A DNA stretch of 64,000 nt from CATOSP01 sp965205385 (GTDB taxonomy: Bacteria > Chloroflexota > Dehalococcoidia > Lucifugimonadales > UBA3495). Of this stretch, positions 59,546-64,000 are shown piece after piece (the first letter of the stretch is position 1; every line of letters begins with the position of its first letter). A model generated the notes under the pieces. It did no database searches and was not told the origin of the DNA. It saw only the letters and a list, made by a program, of their open reading frames with translations. Where the stretch lies: positions 496,001 through 560,000 of the forward strand of contig CBDBGS010000006.1 in the NCBI GenBank assembly GCA_965205385.1, read 5' to 3'. Made by a program: the position numbers and the translations under genes.

Positions 59546-60283
59546 GTGGCGGTGCGTGCTCTGGTCGTTTCGGATGTCCATTCCAACCTGGAAGCTTTGG
59601 ATGCGGTCGTAGCCGACGCCGCCTTGCGTGGAGGGTTCGATCAGGTCTGGTGCCTCGGGGATGCTGTCGGTTACGGGCCCGACCCCGGTCCCTGCCTTGC
59701 GCTCCTCAGAAGCTATGACCTGATTGCGGTCGCGGGCAACCACGACTTCGCCGCCGTCGGCAAAAGGACGATAGCCGACTTCAACGGCGCGGCCAGGGCC
59801 GCCGCTGTCTGGACCATCAACGAATTGTCCACCGAACAGTCCGAGTTTTTGGCCGCCCTGCCTCTCACCGAGACCTGTGAACCGTTTACACTGGTGCATG
59901 GCAGCTTGAGGGAGCCGATCGACGAGTACTTGCTCAACGCCGAGGCCGCCCAGGCGACTTTGGAGCTATTGCAGGTCCGCTTTTGCCTCGTGGGACACAG
60001 CCACCTGCCCTTCATCTGCGCCGAAAACGGCGGCGTGCCTCAATTCAATCAGTTCGTTGAAGACGAGGTGTTCCCCTTAGGCCATGAGCGCTTGATCATC
60101 AACCCGGGCAGCGTGGGGCAGCCCCGCGACCGGGACCCTCGCTCCAGCTACGCCATCTATGATGAATCCATGCAGACCATCGAGCGGCACCGGGTGGATT
60201 ACGACATCGCAAGGACGCAGCACAAGATGCGCGCCGCTGGGCTGCCCGAATACCTTATAGACCGGCTGGACCACGGGGTCTAA
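59546..60283 (+). CDS. metallophosphoesterase family protein (YfcE/phosphodiesterase-like)
   Basis: A 245-residue calcineurin-like phosphoesterase. All metal motifs are seen: DVHSNLEALDA, GDAVGYGPDP, GNHD (VAGNHDFAA), VHGSLREP, and GHSHLPF. The family acts on diverse phosphodiesters or as protein phosphatases; no substrate is assigned. GTG 59546 is chosen (GGAG five bases upstream); GTG 59552 is the alternative. It lies next to the truncated tRNA gene at the boundary of the mobile region. Confidence 0.9.
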   Translation: MAVRALVVSDVHSNLEALDAVVADAALRGGFDQVWCLGDAVGYGPDPGPCLALLRSYDLIAVAGNHDFAAVGKRTIADFNGAARAAAVWTINELSTEQSEFLAALPLTETCEPFTLVHGSLREPIDEYLLNAEAAQATLELLQVRFCLVGHSHLPFICAENGGVPQFNQFVEDEVFPLGHERLIINPGSVGQPRDRDPRSSYAIYDESMQTIERHRVDYDIARTQHKMRAAGLPEYLIDRLDHGV

Positions 60284-60471
60284 GTCCGGTCGACGGAGTA
60301 TAGGCGGAAACGTGTGGCTTGCTAGGGTCATTCGATTATCGGCCCAATTGTCCGAATCGGGATTCACAGGATTATGGGATTCGCATGATTTCCAATCATA
60401 TGAATCCCGGAATCAGAGGAATCACAGTTCAGACGAACAATCGAAAGACCCTGGTGGCCGGCGCCGGTACA

Positions 60472-60501
60472 TTGACAACGCAGATCGATTATTGCTAGTC
60501 T
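60472..60501 (+). promoter_or_regulatory. putative promoter of the disrupted tRNA-Lys gene
   Basis: TTGACA at 60472-60477 and TAGTCT at 60496-60501, 18-bp spacer, 32 bp before the tRNA 5' end. Motif-only. Confidence 0.4.
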
Positions 60502-60532
60502 CGATTGAAACAATCGAGCAAGTTGCGACCCT

Positions 60533-60571
60533 GGCCCGCTAGCTCAACTGGCAGAGCAACGGACTCTTAAT
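60533..60571 (+). tRNA. tRNA-Lys(CTT), 5' half only; candidate attL
   Basis: The first 39 bases match a lysine tRNA: acceptor GGCCCGC (60533-60539), D arm GCTC/GAGC with the AACTGGCA loop, anticodon stem ACGGA (60559-60563), and loop CTCTTAA with anticodon CTT at 60566-60568. After T60571 an extra T follows and the match ends: no T arm, no complementary acceptor strand GCGGGCC is found downstream. So the tRNA is cut in the anticodon stem, exactly where a tyrosine integrase commonly recombines. The 3' half is not in this window. Confidence 0.85.
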
Positions 60572-60640
60572 TCCGTGAGCCAGCCGGCAGAGAGCCTCAC
60601 CGGGGCTCACTGAGACCGGCAAAGAAACTACCCAGATACG

Positions 60641-60683
60641 AAAAGGCCCTCCTGGACGCACTGAGGTGCGCGGAGGGCCTTTT
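60641..60683. terminator. strong bidirectional terminator near integrase 3' end
   Basis: AAAAGGCCCTCC (60641-60652) pairs with GGAGGGCCTTTT (60672-60683), extended by an inner CGCAC/GTGCG stem. T-runs flank both sides. It lies 57 bp beyond the integrase stop on the minus strand. Confidence 0.85.
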
Positions 60684-60739
60684 ACTATGGGAGAAACGGA
60701 ACGGCAGAACAGCAAACGGAACGTCAGACGGAACGACGC

Positions 60740-61915
60740 CTAACCGGACGTTCTCCCGTCCGGAGACCGCTCCCGCCAGGCCTCGCCGAAGCGCTCCGCA
60801 GCCTCCTCCTGCACGTTGGGAAGCACGTGGCTGTAGAGGTTGAGGGTTATGACGACGTCGCTGTGCCCCAGCCGCTCGGAGACCACCTTGGGATGGACGT
60901 TCTGGGACATCAGAAGGCTGGCATGGGTGTGGCGCAGGTCGTGGAACCGGAAACCCTCCAACCCGGCGCGGGAGGCCGCGCGGCGGAAGGACTTGGTGAC
61001 GGAGTCCGGGTCCACCGGGGCCCCGCCGGGGCCGCAGAAGACATAGTCAAAGGGACCATGGGGCAGACCGGCCTCCATGGACTCCTCCCGCAGCGCCTCC
61101 AGGAGAGTGACGGACTCGGGCATCAGCGCCACCACCCTGGCCCGCTTGGACTTGGGAGGCCGCACGTCCAGCGCGCCGCCCCTCATCCTGATCAGGGCCC
61201 GGCGCACCGAGAGCCTGGACGCCGTCCAGTCGACGTCCCCCCACCGGAGTCCCAGGACCTCGGACCTCCTGAGCCCGGTCTGGACTGCGAGGAGAACGAA
61301 GGAACGAAGGACGGGGGCGGAGATCGACGAAAGGAAACGGTGCAGCCCCTCCCAGTCCAGGACCATGAACTCCTTCCGGACCACCGGGGGAGGCCTCACC
61401 TCCCCGGCCGGGTTCCGGGCCAGCACGCCGGCCCGGACGGCGTCCCCCAGGGCCATCGACAGGACGCGGTGCACATGCCCAACCGTACTCGGTGACAGAC
61501 TGCGGACCCGGCCGCCCCCCTCGGCGAGGAGACGGGCCTCGAAGGCCCGCACCCGGGACGGAGTGAGCTGGGACAGACGCAGACCCCCAAGGAGGGGAAT
61601 GATGTAACGCTCCACGTTGCCCCGGTATCCCTCCAGGGTCCTGGGAGAAACGCGCAGCGAGGCATGGTCCTCCAACCAGGCCATCATGTAGTCCGCCAGG
61701 AGGGTCCTGCGGGAGGGGCCGGGGTCGACGGCCGTGCCGGCGCTGAGCTCCAGCCCCCACTCCAAGTTGCGGAGCGCCGCATCTTCCCAATTCCCGTGAA
61801 CCGTCTCGTAGGCGTACTTCTTCCGGTTGGTGACCGGGTCCCGGCCGATGTAGCGCTGGATCTGGAACCGGGACTCGCCGCGCTGGCGTATGTAACCATC
61901 GGACAATGCGGACAC
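60740..61915 (-). CDS. tyrosine site-specific recombinase (integrase)
   Basis: A 391-residue phage-type integrase. An N-terminal arm-binding domain (residues 1-60), a core-binding SAM-like domain (~70-165) and a catalytic domain. Catalytic residues are visible: Arg in TGLRRSEVLGLRW (216/217), His-x-x-Arg in HDLRHTHASLL (325/328), His351 in LGHSDVV and Tyr361 in NLYSHV. It probably catalyses insertion at the tRNA-Lys gene 168 bp away. It is followed by 1 bp and preceded by the S24 repressor gene, as in lysogeny modules. Confidence 0.95.
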   Translation of the reverse strand: MSALSDGYIRQRGESRFQIQRYIGRDPVTNRKKYAYETVHGNWEDAALRNLEWGLELSAGTAVDPGPSRRTLLADYMMAWLEDHASLRVSPRTLEGYRGNVERYIIPLLGGLRLSQLTPSRVRAFEARLLAEGGGRVRSLSPSTVGHVHRVLSMALGDAVRAGVLARNPAGEVRPPPVVRKEFMVLDWEGLHRFLSSISAPVLRSFVLLAVQTGLRRSEVLGLRWGDVDWTASRLSVRRALIRMRGGALDVRPPKSKRARVVALMPESVTLLEALREESMEAGLPHGPFDYVFCGPGGAPVDPDSVTKSFRRAASRAGLEGFRFHDLRHTHASLLMSQNVHPKVVSERLGHSDVVITLNLYSHVLPNVQEEAAERFGEAWRERSPDGRTSG

Positions 61916-61916
61916 C

Positions 61917-62729
61917 TCAAAGGGCGGTGATCACGCACCTCACCCTGCCCACCACCCGGAAATCGTCCTCAAACGGGACCGGTTCCCAGAGGGGATTGTC
62001 GCTGACCAGGACCCAGGAACCACCCTCAAGGGAGATCCGCTTGACCACCAGTCCCCCGGGAACCTGCACCGCGTAGACCAACCCGTCCCGCAGGTCCAGC
62101 GAGGCCAGGTCCACCAGTGCGATGGAGCCGTCCGGCGCCACCGGGTGCATCGAGTCGCCGGCCACCGATATGATCTGGCAGCTCGACAGGTCAATGCCCC
62201 TCTCAGCCAACCAGTCCCCGCCGAACCACATCCGCCCCAGAGGGGCGTCGTCCGGGCCGCCGGTCCCAGCCCCCGCGGCCGCCGTCACATGGACAACGCC
62301 GACGGGACCGGCGTCCCGGGACATGAGGGGCATGACCGCCGCCCGGGGCGGGACGCGGGCCTCGGCCGGGCCCTTGACTCCAATCCCGAAGAGCTCGTCC
62401 AGCGAGATCCCCATACGCTCTACGGCGTCCGTCAGCGCCTCCACGACCACCCCCACCCGCTCGGAGACCGGGTCCACCGCGGGAACGGGGGCCGGATCAT
62501 CGGAGCTGGGAATGCCGGCGAGCTCCCAGTACGGGACGCCGTAGAGCCCAGCGAAACCGCGCAGCATCAGCGGCTGGATCCGGTTGACCCCGTTCTCCCA
62601 CCGCCAAAGGCTGTTCAGGCTGGTGCCCGCCATCTCCGAGGCAACGGCCAGGGTGAGACCCCTGGACAGACGGGCGGTCCTCAGCCTACCTCCCACACCC
62701 TCCATGGGATCTGAAACAGAGACTGACAT
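61917..62729 (-). CDS. S24-family (CI/LexA-like) transcriptional repressor
   Basis: A 270-residue phage-type repressor. N-terminal HTH (XRE) at ~15-68 (LRTARLSRGLTLAVASEMAG). C-terminal S24 peptidase-like domain with Ser193 in SVAGDSMHP and Lys230 in LVVKRISL as the self-cleavage dyad. An Ala-Gly-rich TAAAGAGTG near residue 150 is a plausible cleavage site. Expected to respond to DNA damage via RecA. It abuts the integrase gene by 1 bp and is divergent from a small HTH gene at 62876, matching a lysis/lysogeny switch. Start may be Met9 (MEGVGGRL). Confidence 0.9.
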   Translation of the reverse strand: MSVSVSDPMEGVGGRLRTARLSRGLTLAVASEMAGTSLNSLWRWENGVNRIQPLMLRGFAGLYGVPYWELAGIPSSDDPAPVPAVDPVSERVGVVVEALTDAVERMGISLDELFGIGVKGPAEARVPPRAAVMPLMSRDAGPVGVVHVTAAAGAGTGGPDDAPLGRMWFGGDWLAERGIDLSSCQIISVAGDSMHPVAPDGSIALVDLASLDLRDGLVYAVQVPGGLVVKRISLEGGSWVLVSDNPLWEPVPFEDDFRVVGRVRCVITAL

Positions 62730-62730
62730 A

Positions 62731-62824
62731 GGAACTGTTCCACTCCCTTTTACAACACAGAGAACACCGCGTTAACCGAATTGTAGAATGACGCCTTGAC
62801 CAATCATACGACACAGAATAAAAT
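62731..62824 (+). promoter_or_regulatory. divergent control region: operator-like palindrome and rightward promoter
   Basis: A perfect GGAAC-T-GTTCC palindrome lies at 62731-62741, next to the repressor start. A good promoter for the rightward gene is TTGACC (62796-62801), 17-bp spacer, TAAAAT (62819-62824). A GAACACCGCGTT near-palindrome lies at 62762-62773. The arrangement fits a CI-like operator region between divergent genes; the binding role is inferred. Confidence 0.55.
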
Positions 62825-62875
62825 CACGCACGGCAGTTTTACACTTAGAGTAGAACAGCCGCGAGGGAGGGGTCC

Positions 62876-63067
62876 ATGACCAAAACACCCACACAGACAA
62901 TCCTGGAACTCACGCAGAAAAAGCCCATCGAGGAAATCCTCAGGGACACCCTGGAACGGTTCAGGGGAAGGCACAACAACGCGGCGCTGGCCGCGCTCTA
63001 CCTCGGGGTCTCGGTGGGCACCATCTACAGCTGGTGCGCCCGGATGGGCATCGACATCCTTGGATAA
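62876..63067 (+). CDS. small helix-turn-helix protein (Cro-like position)
   Basis: A 63-residue protein with a likely C-terminal HTH (ALAALYLGVSVGTIYSWCARMG), similar to Fis-type/transposase HTH segments. It begins ATG at 62876 after a GAGGGAGGGG site, divergent from the repressor, so it may be the early, Cro-like or excision regulator of the element. The small size prevents a firm family call. Stop at 63067 overlaps the next frame's start. Confidence 0.65.
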   Translation: MTKTPTQTILELTQKKPIEEILRDTLERFRGRHNNAALAALYLGVSVGTIYSWCARMGIDILG

Positions 63068-63344
63068 TTATCGTTACACCGTCATACTAAGGCCGATGCA
63101 AGGTGCCTGGCCGCCGGCAACTCCCAAAGCGGTGCACCGGGAGCCGGAAGATCTCAGAAAGCTACGGAACCTGAAAAACCGGGAACGGTGGAGGCTGGAA
63201 AAGGAGCAGGGTCTTTGCCCGAGATGCAGGAAAGAGTCATCGACTTCGGGAAGGACGCACTGCAACACTTGTCTCAGGCTAATCGGTCGATACAAGGCGG
63301 CGCGTAAGTCGAAAAAGAAGGGAATGGCGTTTAGGCCAAGTTAG
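63060..63344 (+). CDS. small zinc-ribbon protein
   Basis: A 94-residue basic protein with a CPRC...CNTC pair (residues about 53-72), a typical zinc ribbon, between basic helices (LKNRERWRLEKEQG and RYKAARKSKKKG). Such proteins are common in phage and mobile elements, often of unknown function. Start TTG overlaps the previous gene by 8 bases; ATG 63096 is the alternative. It is probably translated with the small HTH gene. Confidence 0.65.
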   Translation: MDNYRYTVILRPMQGAWPPATPKAVHREPEDLRKLRNLKNRERWRLEKEQGLCPRCRKESSTSGRTHCNTCLRLIGRYKAARKSKKKGMAFRPS

Positions 63345-63524
63345 CGGCCAACATAGCTCCTACACAAGTGAGGAAGCTGCAACGTCAATCGTGAACGGTG
63401 ATCCGCTCCCCGAGAGGTGGGAACCTGCCTGAACCCGAGTTTTGCGGGACGATCTAAACTAAAGCCAAGGTGGGATCTACATTTGTGGGGCGATGAAGAT
63501 TGGCTCAGGCGACACGCTGAAGCT

Positions 63525-63905
63525 CTTCCACAAATGAAGTGGCTGGTGGACGGCGCATACCCTGACGCCGAAGTGATCCGGCTGGTCCTGGACAATCTCA
63601 ACACCCACAAGCCCGCCTCGCTCTACGAAGCGTTTGCACCGTCCGAGGCGCGCCGCATAGCCAAACGCCTGGAGCTTCCCCACACACCCAATCACGGAAG
63701 CTGGTTGAACATGGCTGGAATCGAGTTCAGCGTCTTCAGCAGGCAGTGTCTGAACCGCCGGGTCGGCGATGAAGCGTTGCTGAGACGGGAGGCCGCGGCG
63801 CTCGAACGTGAGCGCAACGAGGCCGCCGCCATCATAGACTGGCGGTTCTCCACCCAAGACGCCCTCAGTAAGCTCAAACATGTATATCCGACAAGACCAG
63901 ATTGA
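63525..63905 (+). pseudogene. IS630-family transposase, 5'-truncated remnant
   Basis: The C-terminal ~127 residues match the IS630 DDE family: WLVDGAYPDAEVIRLVLDNLNTH (with the second catalytic Asp), KRLELPHTPNHGSWLN, and the RFSTQDALSKLKHVYP tail. The N-terminal HTH and the first catalytic Asp are missing; the open frame extends back to 63417 but the first ~36 residues do not match. The segment NMAGIEF has Gly where family members usually have Glu (NMAEIE, from memory), which may remove the third catalytic acid. A broken insertion sequence; no terminal repeats were identified. Confidence 0.8.
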
Positions 63906-64000
63906 AACGGTGCTAGCATTGCCGCCCTGCACCTGACACTCGAATCGCCAGCCTGCGTGATGGCGGCAGCGGTGTGCTTTGTCATGATGCCTCCATCTCC

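Larger units (their letters stand above)
60284..60739. other. 456-bp boundary region between core genes and the integrase
   Basis: Contains direct-repeat-rich AT-richer sequence (GATTCACAGGATTATGGGATTCGCATG region, 60360-60410), a promoter-like pair, the 5' half of a tRNA-Lys gene, a hairpin GAGCC/GGCTC (60592-60608) and a terminator. No protein gene was found. Confidence 0.6.

Noticed and set aside
59291..59899. The upstream extension of the MFS frame at 58085.
   Set aside because: It runs antisense to the metallophosphoesterase and adds polar sequence without family similarity.

Overview
The window reads as a chromosomal contig of a GC-rich, free-living bacterium, most likely Chloroflexota (Dehalococcoidia or SAR202-like). 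This placement is inference. It rests on a glycosyltransferase-39 / DUF2298 'YYY' fusion protein, a family known mainly from Chloroflexi and archaea, on the mix of oxidative catabolic genes (luciferase-like flavin monooxygenases, an aldehyde/xanthine dehydrogenase-type Mo hydroxylase, hydantoinases, CocE hydrolase), and on aerobic-type core genes. No 16S rRNA gene is present to settle it.

Layout. 1-5.1 kb: end of a complex I operon (probable nuoM tail, nuoN), a LOG/TIGR00725-like protein, enolase and GAPDH, with a repeat-filled 500-bp gap between the two glycolytic genes. 5.2-10.4 kb: a 1516-residue membrane glycosyltransferase fusion and two small envelope-type proteins. 10.5-15.2 kb, minus strand: prephenate dehydratase, two RCK/TrkA-type proteins and a UspA protein in one tight run, then a Ktr/Trk potassium channel pair. 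15.4-21.1 kb, plus strand: leucyl-tRNA synthetase, two alpha/beta hydrolases and a dihydropyrimidinase-type amidohydrolase. 21.4-25.7 kb: a full-length Lhr-type helicase on the minus strand. 25.9-31.3 kb: a NUDT6-like Nudix protein converging on a formamidase, E1-alpha, E1-beta, E2 run whose E2 carries two copies of the peripheral-subunit-binding domain.

31.5-52.4 kb is an accessory-looking catabolic region: a small PaREP1/HEPN-like protein, a SelA-like PLP enzyme, an orphan Mo-hydroxylase large subunit, a frameshifted dienelactone hydrolase, MFS carriers, a CocE esterase, a second hydantoinase, three luciferase-like monooxygenases, a VOC protein, an FAD amine oxidase, an HpcH/HpaI aldolase, a cobalamin-binding-type protein without a signal peptide, a flavin reductase that could feed the monooxygenases, and another hydrolase. 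52.6-60.3 kb: gyrA (with a 12-bp triplicate repeat upstream), a gamma-glutamyl-GABA hydrolase, an xdhC-mocA pair for Mo-cofactor maturation, an MFS protein and a metallophosphoesterase.

60.5-64.0 kb is mobile. The 5' half of a tRNA-Lys(CTT) gene stops at the anticodon loop. Beyond it lie a strong terminator, a tyrosine integrase, an S24-type (CI/LexA-like) repressor, a divergent small HTH protein with a good promoter, a zinc-ribbon protein and a 5'-truncated IS630 transposase. This looks like one end of a prophage or integrative element that interrupts a tRNA gene; the rest lies beyond the window. I saw no CRISPR array and no recognisable defence cassette.
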